Source: CALWOS01 sp963595735
GTDB taxonomy: Bacteria; Bacillota; Clostridia; Oscillospirales; Oscillospiraceae
NCBI GenBank assembly: GCA_963595735.1
Contig: CAVBJJ010000018.1
Span: forward strand, 1 to 38,666
Direction of reading: 5' to 3'
Length of the DNA stretch: 38,666 nucleotides
Shown: in pieces, positions 23,426 to 30,514 of the stretch
How the letters are laid out: each line of letters opens with the position of its first letter
Numbering within the stretch: position 1 is the first letter of the stretch
Translations under genes and position numbers: made by a program
Notes under the pieces: model-generated
What the model saw: only the letters and a program-made list of their open reading frames with translations
Told to the model about the DNA's origin: nothing
Databases searched by the model: none

Positions 23426-24280
23426 TCAGTTGTCGTTCAGGCCAAACTGGATCGACCACAGCTTTTTCTTGTACAGCTGCTCGTATTCCAAGACCTCGTG
23501 CCGATCCCGCTTGATTGGGAAAACTTCAAGAATAGAATACTGGAAATTATCGCAATAATCGGCATCGGCGGCGATAAGCTCTCTCAGGCGTTTGTTGCCG
23601 CCATGCTTTGTTCGGGCGTACTCACTCCATCTTCCCCAGATGCCGCCCTGCTCGCCGCTGGCGGAGCCGACATAGTGCTTTCCTGTTTTGGTGTCCGTGA
23701 TGAGATACACTCCGGCCACGGCGGACAGTTTTTCTTCCCACACCTTATAGGCAGCTTTGTTGTAGACGATTTTGTGAAGGGTCTCATAGGACAACAGCAC
23801 TTTGTCATAACTGGTAAAGCTGATTTCCGACACAACAGGACGAATTTCCAGAATTTCTTTCTCCGTTGTCCCGTTTTGACACCAGTTGATTGTTCCTTTG
23901 CCCCAGTCAATCACAAGGCGGTCTTTCATCTCGGCAAACAAATCGGTTTTGACTAGTTCATATACCGCATATATCGTGGAGTTATCTCCGCTTGTGTCAA
24001 TATCCAATATAAGATCTTCTGGAAACTGTGAGGGACTATATGGTTTGGAGTCGCCAATCCGATAGCAGCCCTGAAAAATACCATTGGTTCCTTCTGTGCC
24101 TAAAAAGCTGATGATCAGGTCACAGTTCCGAAAACGATTATGTTTTTGCACGGATTGGTACAGTTCCAGGTATCCACGCTCATAGTTCGTAGCCACTTCT
24201 TCTCTTGTGAGATTGTGACGAATCAATTTTACTCTGTCCCAGTTGATTTGTTTTCCAGCCATCAATTCTTGCAATGTCAT
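23426..24280 (-). CDS. GIY-YIG nuclease with uncharacterised N-terminal domain
   Basis: 284 residues from the ATG at 24280 behind GGGAGG. The C-terminal ~95 residues form a GIY-YIG nuclease: GVYLI at 190-194, YVGS at 203-206, the catalytic arginine in WGRWSEY (R217), a glutamate in LEYEQLY and an asparagine in the final FGLNDN. The first ~185 residues do not match a DNA-binding domain I know; they include SFLGTEGTNGIFQGCYRIG and EDLILDIDTSGDNSTIYAVY. No methylase or partner gene is adjacent. The gene is richer in A and T than the thi genes beside it and abuts the tmRNA locus, a common integration hot spot, so acquisition by transfer is likely. It may be a restriction-like or other DNA-processing enzyme. 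Confidence 0.8.
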   Translation of the reverse strand: MTLQELMAGKQINWDRVKLIRHNLTREEVATNYERGYLELYQSVQKHNRFRNCDLIISFLGTEGTNGIFQGCYRIGDSKPYSPSQFPEDLILDIDTSGDNSTIYAVYELVKTDLFAEMKDRLVIDWGKGTINWCQNGTTEKEILEIRPVVSEISFTSYDKVLLSYETLHKIVYNKAAYKVWEEKLSAVAGVYLITDTKTGKHYVGSASGEQGGIWGRWSEYARTKHGGNKRLRELIAADADYCDNFQYSILEVFPIKRDRHEVLEYEQLYKKKLWSIQFGLNDN

Positions 24281-24482
24281 CGTTCGGTTCCTCCCTTTGG
24301 GGCACAGAAATTTTGTTATCTTTTGACACAGCGTAACAGATAGTGTGTAAAAATGCAAGAGTTACAGTAGTCGGTGATTCGCACATACAGAAAAGTTGTG
24401 TCTGCGCGGCTGGATACAGCGGTACAGACTCGGAAGCAACCAACATGGAATTTTTTGCACCCTCAAATTTATGTGTTTCATG

Positions 24483-24518
24483 AAAAAACTGCCGTGACAA
24501 AAGTCACGACAGTTTTTT
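24483..24518 (-). terminator. Terminator of tmRNA
   Basis: Leftward stem AAAACTG(T)CGTGAC / GTCACG(G)CAGTTTT with an AAAA/TTTT loop, directly after the CCA end of the tmRNA. Confidence 0.88.
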
Positions 24519-24866
24519 GGTGGAGCCGGCGGGAGTTGAACCCGCGTCCGAAAGTGCTTCAGAAGGAACTTCTCCGGGCGCAGCCTGTCTTCAGGATTCC
24601 CCAACCCGGCTGAGGACAGGCAAACAGCCGGGATCGGTAGCTTCATGATGCATGGTACGGGCAAAGCTTACCGCACGCATGTTCACCACTCGTCGACGCC
24701 CGAGTCCCAGGCCGTGGTACTCCCGGGTCGGACGGTCACTGCTTAAGCAGCGGCGAGAACAGCGTTGTCGTTGTTCTTTAATTTATAAGGTGCCCATTTT
24801 AAGGATGATAGGCGCATCCGCCCGCTATTCCAGCTTCTACACCCCCGTCGAAACCCTTACGGCCCC
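24518..24866 (-). ncRNA. ssrA: tmRNA (ssrA)
   Basis: About 349 nt. The 5' end GGGGCCG pairs with CGGCTCC before the encoded CCA, forming the tRNA-like acceptor stem, and the 3' part GGTTCAACTCCCGCCGGCTC is the T arm. Near the 5' end is the typical GGGTTTCGACGGGG. The internal frame reads ...KNNDNAVLAAA-stop (24740-24779), a degradation tag ending in the usual hydrophobic-Ala-Ala pattern, followed by pseudoknot-forming inverted repeats. It rescues stalled ribosomes together with SmpB, which is encoded about 0.6 kb upstream. Confidence 0.96.
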
Positions 24867-24872
24867 GAATCG

Positions 24873-24898
24873 ACCACGCCGCACCATGGCGGCGTGGT
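24873..24898. other. GC-rich hairpin just before the tmRNA 5' end
   Basis: Perfect ten-base stem ACCACGCCGC / GCGGCGTGGT with a six-base loop and no U tract, between the cyclophilin stop and tmRNA. With no promoter seen in this 56-base gap, it may be a processing hairpin on a longer smpB-cyclophilin-tmRNA transcript. Confidence 0.5.
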
Positions 24899-24922
24899 AG
24901 GGAAAGCTGGATGGTGATGGAA

Positions 24923-25444
24923 TTATTTCTTCTCCGGCGGCTCGTAGGTCTCGCCGAAGGTATCCACGGTCACCGTTTTGATGACCTGGGGGGTCTTGGG
25001 CTTGTCGTTGTAGTCGGTGTCGCAACCGGCAATGGCGTCCACAACATCCATTCCGTCCAGCACCATGCCGAAAGCGGCATACTGCCCATCCAGATGGGGC
25101 GCGTCCGCGTGCATGATAAAGAACTGGCTGCCGGCGGAATTGGGGCGCATGGAGCGTGCCATGGACAGCACGCCACGGGTGTGGCGCAGATCATTCTGGA
25201 AACCGTTTCCTGTAAATTCGCCGTAAATGGAGTAACCGGGACCGCCCATGCCGGTGCCCTGGGGGCAGCCGCCCTGGATCATAAAGCCCGGGATGACACG
25301 GTGAAAGGTCAAACCGTCATAGAAGCCATTTTGAATCAAGGTGACGAAGTTGCGCACGCTCATGGGCGCCACTTCGGGGTACAGCTCGGCGCGGATCACG
25401 CCGCCATCCTGCATTTCAATGGTCACAATGGGATTCTGGGGCAT
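24923..25444 (-). CDS. Cyclophilin-type peptidyl-prolyl isomerase
   Basis: 173 residues, cytoplasmic, no signal peptide. Cyclophilin core: NFVTLIQNGFYDGLTFHRVI with the catalytic arginine, MIQGGCPQGTGMGGPGY, GVLSMARSMRPNSAGSQFFI, and YAAFGMVLDGMDVVDAIA. It speeds cis-trans isomerisation of proline peptide bonds in folding proteins. The start follows GGAGGAG. Located between smpB (51-base gap upstream) and tmRNA. Confidence 0.95.
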   Translation of the reverse strand: MPQNPIVTIEMQDGGVIRAELYPEVAPMSVRNFVTLIQNGFYDGLTFHRVIPGFMIQGGCPQGTGMGGPGYSIYGEFTGNGFQNDLRHTRGVLSMARSMRPNSAGSQFFIMHADAPHLDGQYAAFGMVLDGMDVVDAIAGCDTDYNDKPKTPQVIKTVTVDTFGETYEPPEKK

Positions 25445-25495
25445 CGTATCTCCTCCTAAATCAATTAGATACAAAGATAGGGAAATAAATGTACA

Positions 25496-25966
25496 CTAGC
25501 GTGCCTGGGATTTCAAAGCGCGGTCAATATCCCGCTTGGCATCCCGCGCGGCGGCGCTTTCCCGCTTGTCATACAGCTTTTTACCCTTGCACAGGCCAAG
25601 CTCCACCTTGACCCGGCTGTCCTTAAAATACACGGACAGGGGGATCAGGGACATACCGGCCTGCTGGATTTGGGCGTGCAGCTTTTGGATCTCCCGCTTG
25701 TGCATCAGCAGCTGGCGGGGACGAACGGGATCGCGGTTGAAGATATTTCCGTGCTCATAAGGACTGATGTGCATATTCCGCAGGTACAGCTGCCCGTCTT
25801 TGATCGTGCAGAACGCGTCTTTCAGGTTCAGCTTTCCGCCGCGGATGGACTTGACCTCGGTGCCTGCAAGGGAGATGCCGGCTTCGTAACGCTCCAGGAC
25901 GAAATAGTCGTGGAAAGCTTTGCGGTTGGAGGCGACTTGCTTTACGCCGCTTGCTTTGGGGGACAT
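25496..25966 (-). CDS. smpB: SsrA-binding protein SmpB
   Basis: 156 residues. Visible family marks: the N-terminal VASNRKAFHDYFVLERYEAG, GTEVKSIRGGKLNLKDAF, HISPYEHGN, a basic RPRQLLMHKREI segment and the C-terminal lysine/arginine-rich tail (GKKLYDKRESAAARDAKRDI) that inserts into the mRNA channel. It binds the tRNA-like end of tmRNA and delivers it to stalled ribosomes. The ATG at 25966 has AAAGGAG seven bases upstream. Same strand as tmRNA, with only a cyclophilin gene between. Confidence 0.96.
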   Translation of the reverse strand: MSPKASGVKQVASNRKAFHDYFVLERYEAGISLAGTEVKSIRGGKLNLKDAFCTIKDGQLYLRNMHISPYEHGNIFNRDPVRPRQLLMHKREIQKLHAQIQQAGMSLIPLSVYFKDSRVKVELGLCKGKKLYDKRESAAARDAKRDIDRALKSQAR

Positions 25967-26068
25967 AGGCCAACTCCTTTCATCAGAACTCTGTTGCCAG
26001 TATAACACAATTGTCAAGTGGAAAAAAGAGGGAAATATGGCAAAAGTGTAAATTATATATGAAGAAGT

Positions 26069-26566
26069 TTATTTGCAATACTCCCCGGTGTACAGCAGCG
26101 TAAAAATCTGATGCAGGTGGCGGAAGATGGACTGGACATCCTCCCGCTCCGGCGTGATCTCGTCATGGGTGGCGGCGTTGATGATAAATACCGCGTGTGC
26201 CAGCAGCAGATCCTCTATATCGTCCTTGCCCTCGTCCTGCATCTGGATCGTCAGCTGCCGCAGCTGGCGATAGGTGCCCTGCATCAGCTTCTGCAGCTCG
26301 GCCAGATCAAACTTTTTCACAAAAACTTCCTGGCTGAGCAGATACTCCACATAGAGGTCGGAAAGACACTGGGCGGTCTCTGGCTTTTGGAGATAGGCGC
26401 CGGCCATCAGGCAGGCGGAAGCAATCATCATGGACTGGAACTGCGCGCTGCGGGGCTTCAGCTCCTCGGTAGCGAAAGCCGGGTCATTTGCCATCATGTC
26501 CACGACAGTGTTGGAAATGTGAAGGAATGCATTGTGGGCTTCCTTGCTGGCGATTTCGGTAGGCAT
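26069..26566 (-). CDS. Helical protein of unknown function
   Basis: 165 residues, acidic, predicted almost entirely alpha-helical, with no signal peptide or membrane segment. The opening (MPTEIASKEAHNAFLHISNT) follows GGAGG. Methionine- and alanine-rich central helix (SMMIASACLMAGAYLQ) and a long C-terminal helical pair. I do not recognise a family. About 100 bases separate it from the smpB start, so it may or may not be part of that transcript. Confidence 0.6.
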   Translation of the reverse strand: MPTEIASKEAHNAFLHISNTVVDMMANDPAFATEELKPRSAQFQSMMIASACLMAGAYLQKPETAQCLSDLYVEYLLSQEVFVKKFDLAELQKLMQGTYRQLRQLTIQMQDEGKDDIEDLLLAHAVFIINAATHDEITPEREDVQSIFRHLHQIFTLLYTGEYCK

Positions 26567-26749
26567 GGAAAAGTCCTCCTTTACAACGAAAAGTGTGATT
26601 TTTCGATGATATCATATAGTAGTAGAAAAAGAAAAACATCTGCTTGTCCTCTCTATCCTACCGCAAAGGGGAAAGAAAGTCCAGTGCTTTTCCGGTATTT
26701 GTGAAAGCGAAAAAGCGGTGGCAAATGACAAATGTACGGCGGCATACGC

Positions 26750-26992
26750 AAAAAAAGCCGAACAGCAAGCTGTCCGGCTCTTCCCCGCGTGTGCCGTGGG
26801 AACCAGTTTAGAACCTGCACGATCTCGGCAGGTGGGTCGCCTCTCTGCTGCTTCGCTGCTTCCAACTTCCAAACGCGGGCGAACGCCGCGTCCGGGAGGC
26901 CTGCAATCCACAGCGGAAGTACAGCGTCCCTTATCTAAAATGTGGGTTTAAAATGGCTCCTCACGAACACCGCAGGATAATTTTTATCTTCT
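26750..26992 (-). ncRNA. ssrS: 6S RNA (ssrS), with its terminator
   Basis: No protein of either strand fits here. A near-consensus leftward promoter lies just upstream, and the transcript ends in a stem GCCGGACAG / CTGTTCGGC plus seven Us (26750-26778). Between them the two ends pair in the 6S manner: CCTGCG (26971-26976) with CGCGGG (26784-26789), TGT-loop-CGTG with CACG-GC-ACA, and GGAGCCA (26954-26960) with TGGTTCC (26799-26805). These surround unpaired A/T-rich stretches (TTTTAAACCC; CTAAA) that would form the central bubble. 6S RNA mimics an open promoter and holds sigma-A RNA polymerase. The call rests on this fold and on the GTGTTCGTG...CACGGCAC pairing shared with known 6S RNAs. Confidence 0.75.
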
Positions 26993-26998
26993 GCTGTA

Positions 26999-27027
26999 AT
27001 TGTATCACAGCCCCCGCAAAATCACAA
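26999..27027 (-). promoter_or_regulatory. Promoter of the 6S RNA gene
   Basis: Leftward TTGTGA, 17-base spacer, TACAAT. Confidence 0.8.
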
Positions 27028-27132
27028 CACTTTTGTTGCAGTATTTTATGTCCGCAGCAAAAGAATTATGCGGTGGATCTACTCCGCCGAGACTGTCGAA
27101 AAACAGTCAATCAGCAGAAAGCCCATCTGGGC

Positions 27133-27417
27133 TTATTCCGCATCTTCCTCGTCCTCCGCCAGATGGGTCATGAACATCTCGTAGACATCCTCCAGCTCCT
27201 GGTCGTCGTCCACGGTCAGCAGCTCCACCTCGCCGTCGCGTTCCTCCCGCTTCAGGATGATAAAGCCGTAATCGGGATCATCCTCCTGCATATAGGCGGG
27301 GAGATACAAAACATAAGTCTGGTCATTGTAGTCCATGACCATCAGTTCTTCCAGGGTGTATTCGTTGTCGTCTTCATCGGTGATGGAAACGAGGTTATCG
27401 CCGAATGCGTTGTCCAT
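27133..27417 (-). CDS. DUF1292 domain protein (YrzB-like)
   Basis: 94 residues, very acidic. The DUF1292 pattern is clear: NLVSITDEDDNEYTLEELMV, YNDQTYVLYLPAYMQEDDPD, IILKREERDGEVELLTVDDD. Members are small cytoplasmic beta-rich proteins of unknown function that are common in Bacillota. The start follows GAGGAGG. A consensus promoter overlaps the 3' end of the preceding gene, and a small hairpin overlaps the stop codon (27119-27134). Confidence 0.88.
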   Translation of the reverse strand: MDNAFGDNLVSITDEDDNEYTLEELMVMDYNDQTYVLYLPAYMQEDDPDYGFIILKREERDGEVELLTVDDDQELEDVYEMFMTHLAEDEEDAE

Positions 27418-27456
27418 AGTATTGCCTCCTCAGATATGATATACGATCTCGCGTGT

Positions 27457-27485
27457 ATTATATCGCAAAGAGGCCAAAAAATCAA
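27457..27485 (-). promoter_or_regulatory. Promoter of the DUF1292 gene
   Basis: Leftward TTGATT, 17-base spacer, TATAAT; the -35 overlaps the stop codon of the BofC-like gene. Confidence 0.8.
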
Positions 27486-27823
27486 CTTCCGAAATCCTCC
27501 AGCAGGGACAAAAGCTCCTCCCGGCTTTGCGCCTGAATGCCGATCTCCAGCGCGGCCTGATCCCGGGATGGGAGATTGCTGACCGGAATATCCGTTGCCG
27601 TTACCAGCTGGGGCGGGTCGCAGCGCAGGTCATATACGCCGATGTATCCGTCCCGGGCGGTGAGCAAATAGCGCGGCGCGGCAGTGTCCGAATCCGTTGC
27701 CAGCGCGGCGACAGCTGTTGTCTCCGAGGTGGGCAGCAGCACCAGCAGTGTCAGCAACAGTGCCAAAAAGGCCAGAACCGTGCACAGTCCGATGCGAAAA
27801 CGCGTTTGTTTCATAAGTCCCAT
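27482..27823 (-). CDS. Small membrane-anchored protein, BofC C-terminal-like
   Basis: 113 residues: a basic start, one hydrophobic helix (about 12-32), then a short extracytoplasmic domain of about 65 residues (RYLLTARDGYIGVYDLRCD, then VSNLPSRDQAALEIGIQAQS, REELLSLLEDFGS). The order beta-strand pair, 'LP..D...L..GI', 'S..EL..LLEDF' resembles the C-terminal domain of BofC, which in Bacillus inhibits the SpoIVB protease that triggers pro-sigma-K processing. The assignment is supported by position: it follows bofA by about 100 bases. The similarity is a reading of pattern, not an alignment. Start behind GGGAGGAG. Confidence 0.5.
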   Translation of the reverse strand: MGLMKQTRFRIGLCTVLAFLALLLTLLVLLPTSETTAVAALATDSDTAAPRYLLTARDGYIGVYDLRCDPPQLVTATDIPVSNLPSRDQAALEIGIQAQSREELLSLLEDFGS

Positions 27824-27925
27824 AAAAAAGCTCCTCCCTTATCCTGCTTTTCCCAGTATTCCCCAAGGTCTGGGAGAATATACCGAAAAGAAAAGCAAGA
27901 GGGGGAGGAGCAAGGAAATCGCGAA

Positions 27926-28186
27926 TTAAATTATGTACTTTACGATCAGCAGCAAAATAATGCCGGGTACGCCGAGAATACCGGCGATGATAGCATTGAG
28001 CCAGGAGATGCCCAGCGCCAGGCCGAAAAAGCCGCCCAGAAAATTAAACACAAACAGGGCGATAAAGCCGAAAACGATGTGTAATACCAGCTTTCCCAGG
28101 CAACGCAGGGGTTTGAGCAGAAGTCGAATGACCACAACCAGCAGCAATACACCGATGGCGAGCATTCCCAATTGACCCAGAGGCAT
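27926..28186 (-). CDS. bofA: BofA family protein (pro-sigma-K processing inhibitor)
   Basis: 86 residues, two long hydrophobic helices (about 5-25 and 35-60) and a hydrophobic end. The second contains the family's conserved HIVFGFIALFVFNFLG with the membrane asparagine, followed by ISWLNAIIAGILGVPGI. In Bacillus BofA holds the SpoIVFB protease inactive in the outer forespore membrane. The second of two candidate ATGs (28186) is preferred because AAAGGAG lies six bases before it and directly abuts the first. Gene order DUF2508-bofA matches the yaaL-bofA order of Bacillus. It suggests a sporulation-capable lineage, although bofA also persists in some non-sporulating Clostridia. Confidence 0.88.
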   Translation of the reverse strand: MPLGQLGMLAIGVLLLVVVIRLLLKPLRCLGKLVLHIVFGFIALFVFNFLGGFFGLALGISWLNAIIAGILGVPGIILLLIVKYII

Positions 28187-28208
28187 AGGCATCTCCTTTC
28201 TTGTCCGG

Positions 28209-28418
28209 TCAGTAAAGTTGTTTCAAGTTGTGCAGCGCATAGTCATATTTGGCGCGCAGGGCGTTGATCTCGTAGATGCAGGCTTCCGTCAGCACCGGAT
28301 CCCGCACCAGGTCGAAGCGCTGGTAGGCGGCGGAAAGCTGACTGTGAATGTGTTCGGCCTGCTGCCGCGCCTGCTTTTGCGCGGCGGATTGGGCTTTGCT
28401 TTGCTTGTTTCGTTTCAT
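28209..28418 (-). CDS. DUF2508 family protein (YaaL-like)
   Basis: 69 residues, highly basic and Gln/Ala-rich at the start (MKRNKQSKAQSAAQKQARQQ), then a helical pair ending ACIYEINALRAKYDYALHNL. Length, position directly before bofA and the E.NALRAKYDYAL motif match DUF2508, of unknown function. The start follows AAGGAGG. In Bacillus recR precedes this gene; here it does not: a 277-base gap lies upstream. Confidence 0.82.
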   Translation of the reverse strand: MKRNKQSKAQSAAQKQARQQAEHIHSQLSAAYQRFDLVRDPVLTEACIYEINALRAKYDYALHNLKQLY

Positions 28419-28548
28419 GCTGTCATACCTCCTTTTATAGGGAGAGTATGGCACAAATCCGGCGCTTCTAAACGCTATGCAACGGATTGGAAAAGCTTTC
28501 CGGGAGTATTTTTGTTCGACTGCATATACTAAACCCGGACACAGCAGC

Positions 28549-28670
28549 CCGTGCCGCAGAAATGTTTCCTCCGGCCAAAGCTGCAAGGGTCAAGTTCCGG
28601 CACGGCCGGGGAAGCATACAGGCCGGATGCGCAGGCCGGGGCGGGGGTCATGACAGAAAGTGATGACCCC
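28549..28670. repeat. Intergenic inverted repeats
   Basis: In the 277-base gap between the DUF2508 gene and the flavin-reductase-like gene: CCGTGCCG (28549-28556) pairs with CGGCACGG (28598-28605), and GGGGTCAT (28644-28651) pairs with ATGACCCC (28663-28670). No open frame fits. It could be a structured RNA or terminators lacking U tracts. Confidence 0.35.
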
Positions 28671-28695
28671 TTTGTGCGTTTGCAAAGATCAGGTT

Positions 28696-29175
28696 TTATG
28701 CATTCGGCCCCGGGGAGGCCTTTCCGGTAAGATGCTCCACAGTCAGCGCCAGAATACAAAGGGCATTCCATGCGCCGTCAATTTCCGCCTGGGCTTTCTG
28801 CCCCAGCGGCGGGGCGTATTTTTCCGTCAGGGTCTCAATGGCGCGGCGCATTTCCCCGGCGTCCTGCACGATGCGAATGCGGCCGAAGGCAATGGCGCTG
28901 CGGAAATGAGTGGTGAATTGCTCCGGTACCACAGTGTCCTGTGCCACCACGCAGAACGAGGCCTTTTCGCAGCGGCGCACGGCGTCTATTTTGTGGCCGA
29001 TGCGGGCGCAGTGAAAATACAGCGTGTTTTCCAGCAGTACATAATTCATCGGCACCGCGTAGGGATACCCCTCGTCTCCGCTGAGCGCCAACACGCCGTG
29101 GCTGCCCTGACACAGGATCGCTGCGGCATCCTCCGGGGACAGGGCGCGGGATTTTCTTCGCATTTCTCGAAACAT
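28696..29175 (-). CDS. Pyridoxamine 5'-phosphate oxidase-like / Nim-type flavoprotein
   Basis: 159 residues. Split-barrel FMN-binding fold: AAAILCQGSHGVLALSGDEG, YPYAVPMNYVLLENTLYFHC, IGHKIDAVRRCEKASFCVV, and an FRSAIAFGRIRIVQD strand. This is the pattern of small Nim-like proteins, related to nitroimidazole reductases and to pyridoxamine-phosphate oxidases, which in Clostridia are mostly of unknown substrate. Start behind AGGAGG. It is transcribed away from the small gene at 29271. Confidence 0.88.
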   Translation of the reverse strand: MFREMRRKSRALSPEDAAAILCQGSHGVLALSGDEGYPYAVPMNYVLLENTLYFHCARIGHKIDAVRRCEKASFCVVAQDTVVPEQFTTHFRSAIAFGRIRIVQDAGEMRRAIETLTEKYAPPLGQKAQAEIDGAWNALCILALTVEHLTGKASPGPNA

Positions 29176-29218
29176 GGGCGTTCCTCCTGGGAATTTGACA
29201 AAATTTGCGGCAGTGACT

Positions 29219-29227
29219 TGTTATATT
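29219..29227 (+). promoter_or_regulatory. Possible promoter of the 51-residue gene
   Basis: Extended -10 TG-T-TATATT. A TTGACA at 29195-29200 is 21 bases away, too far for a standard spacer. Confidence 0.35.
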
Positions 29228-29270
29228 ATATGCAGTAATAATTGAGTAAAAAGGGAAAGGGGGCGTTTTT

Positions 29271-29426
29271 ATGCTGCGCAGACCGCAAAACCGCGCGGCA
29301 AAGCTGGCGCGGCGGCAGCGATTTTTCTTACAGCTGGCGCTGGTGTGGGTCGTTTTGGCGGCAATGGCGCTGTTGGATCTTTTTCTGGATCCGGCGGCAG
29401 TGCTTTGGATGTCCGTGACATCATAA
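29271..29426 (+). CDS. Small membrane protein, 51 residues
   Basis: A basic, Arg/Ala-rich start (MLRRPQNRAAKLARRQRFF) leads into one hydrophobic helix (LQLALVWVVLAAMALLDLFL) and a short end. The ATG has AAAGGGGG nine bases upstream and an extended -10 lies before it. The stop codon overlaps the convergent lrgB stop: TCATAA contains both. The ribosome binding site, fit to the gap and plausible topology support a real gene, but the family is unknown. Confidence 0.5.
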   Translation: MLRRPQNRAAKLARRQRFFLQLALVWVVLAAMALLDLFLDPAAVLWMSVTS

Positions 29427-30113
29427 AAAGCGAGAAAAAATGTTTGCGCCAATTACGGTCAGAATACCGGCCACCACAATGGAAAGACTGCTCATGGCTC
29501 CGGTGACCGGGCCAAGCTCCATGGCGTGAGCGGTACCCATGGCGTGGGCAGAGGTGCCGATGGCAACCCCCTGAGCGATGGGGTCTGTAATGCGGAACAG
29601 GCGGCAGATCTTGTCGGCAAACAGACTGCCAAGCAGTCCGGTGACGATGATGACCGCCACCGTAACGGCCACATAGCCGCCCATTTCCTGGGAAAGCCCC
29701 ATGCCAATCGCTGTGGTGATGGACTTGGGCAGCAGTGTGACATAGTCAATATGTTCCAGGCGGAAAATGCCGGCCAGCGCCAGCACCGAGCAGAGGCTGG
29801 TGATTACGCCGGAGACAATGCCGGCCAGCACGGCGCGGTAGTTTTTCTTCAGCAGCTGGAATTGCTCATACAGCGGCACGGCCAGACAGACCGTTGCCGG
29901 GGTGAGCAGATAGCTGAGATACTTTGCGCCCTCGTAGTAGCTGTCATAGTCCACATGGAGCACCACCAGCAGAATCATCGTCAGAGCGATGGAGATCAGC
30001 AGCGGATTGCAAAGCGTCAACTTGGTCTTTTTTTGCAGCAGCATACCGACAAAATAACTCAGCAGACTGACGCATACACCGAAAAAAACAGAGTTTTGAA
30101 ACAGCTCAGTCAT
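29421..30113 (-). CDS. lrgB: LrgB family membrane protein
   Basis: 230 residues with about six to eight hydrophobic segments. Family marks: LCNPLLISIALTMILLVVLH, YLLTPATVCLAVPLYEQFQL, LLPKSITTAIGMGLSQEMGG and GTSAHAMGTAHAMELG. LrgB/CidB proteins act with LrgA/CidA and are linked to murein hydrolase export, holin-like behaviour and, in recent work on relatives, pyruvate or glycolate uptake. Its ATG overlaps the lrgA stop by eight bases, so the pair is coupled. No terminator is seen after it; its stop overlaps that of the convergent small gene. Confidence 0.92.
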   Translation of the reverse strand: MTELFQNSVFFGVCVSLLSYFVGMLLQKKTKLTLCNPLLISIALTMILLVVLHVDYDSYYEGAKYLSYLLTPATVCLAVPLYEQFQLLKKNYRAVLAGIVSGVITSLCSVLALAGIFRLEHIDYVTLLPKSITTAIGMGLSQEMGGYVAVTVAVIIVTGLLGSLFADKICRLFRITDPIAQGVAIGTSAHAMGTAHAMELGPVTGAMSSLSIVVAGILTVIGANIFSRFL

Positions 30114-30495
30114 GGTGCGCCTCCTTGCGTTTTCCGGCGCGGAGAACGGCCTGGGTCACCTTTCCGGAAACGGCCATGACCGCGACTGTGGAGATCACCG
30201 TGATGGCGACATATTGCAGCCAGGCCGGTCGGATCAGGGACCAGGAATTGAGCAGCCCTACCGCCGCGGGGATGAACATCAGCGGCATGATCTGAATCAG
30301 AAAATCGCTGGTTTCCTTGACCGCCTGCACGGGGATCAACCCGGTTTCCAAAAACAGGAACATCAGAACAATGCCGTAAATGCTGGCCGGAATCGGCAGC
30401 GGGATCAGAAAATTCAAAAGCTCTCCCAAAAAGGAGACAGCCAGAATAATGGCAAATTGCTTGAGGTGTTTCAAAAATGAGACCTTCTTTCCCAT
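30106..30495 (-). CDS. lrgA: CidA/LrgA family holin-like protein
   Basis: 129 residues, four hydrophobic helices. Typical features: AIILAVSFLGELLNFLIPLP, then IPASIYGIVLMFLFLETGLI, and FLIQIMPLMFIPAAVGLLNS. It is the holin-like partner of LrgB. The start codon has no convincing ribosome binding site, and the predicted transcription start lies only about 13 bases upstream, so the message has an unusually short leader. Confidence 0.9.
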   Translation of the reverse strand: MGKKVSFLKHLKQFAIILAVSFLGELLNFLIPLPIPASIYGIVLMFLFLETGLIPVQAVKETSDFLIQIMPLMFIPAAVGLLNSWSLIRPAWLQYVAITVISTVAVMAVSGKVTQAVLRAGKRKEAHHD

Positions 30496-30514
30496 GGTCG
30501 AACTTGCAGCAAAG

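Noticed and set aside
24362..24664. 100-residue frame overlapping the tmRNA 3' half
   Set aside because: It lies across tmRNA and its terminator; both RNA features are unambiguous.
26612..26911. Two overlapping leftward frames (99 and 70 residues) over the 6S region
   Set aside because: Arg/Pro-rich translations with no ribosome binding site; the stretch is better explained by a structured RNA with its own promoter and terminator.
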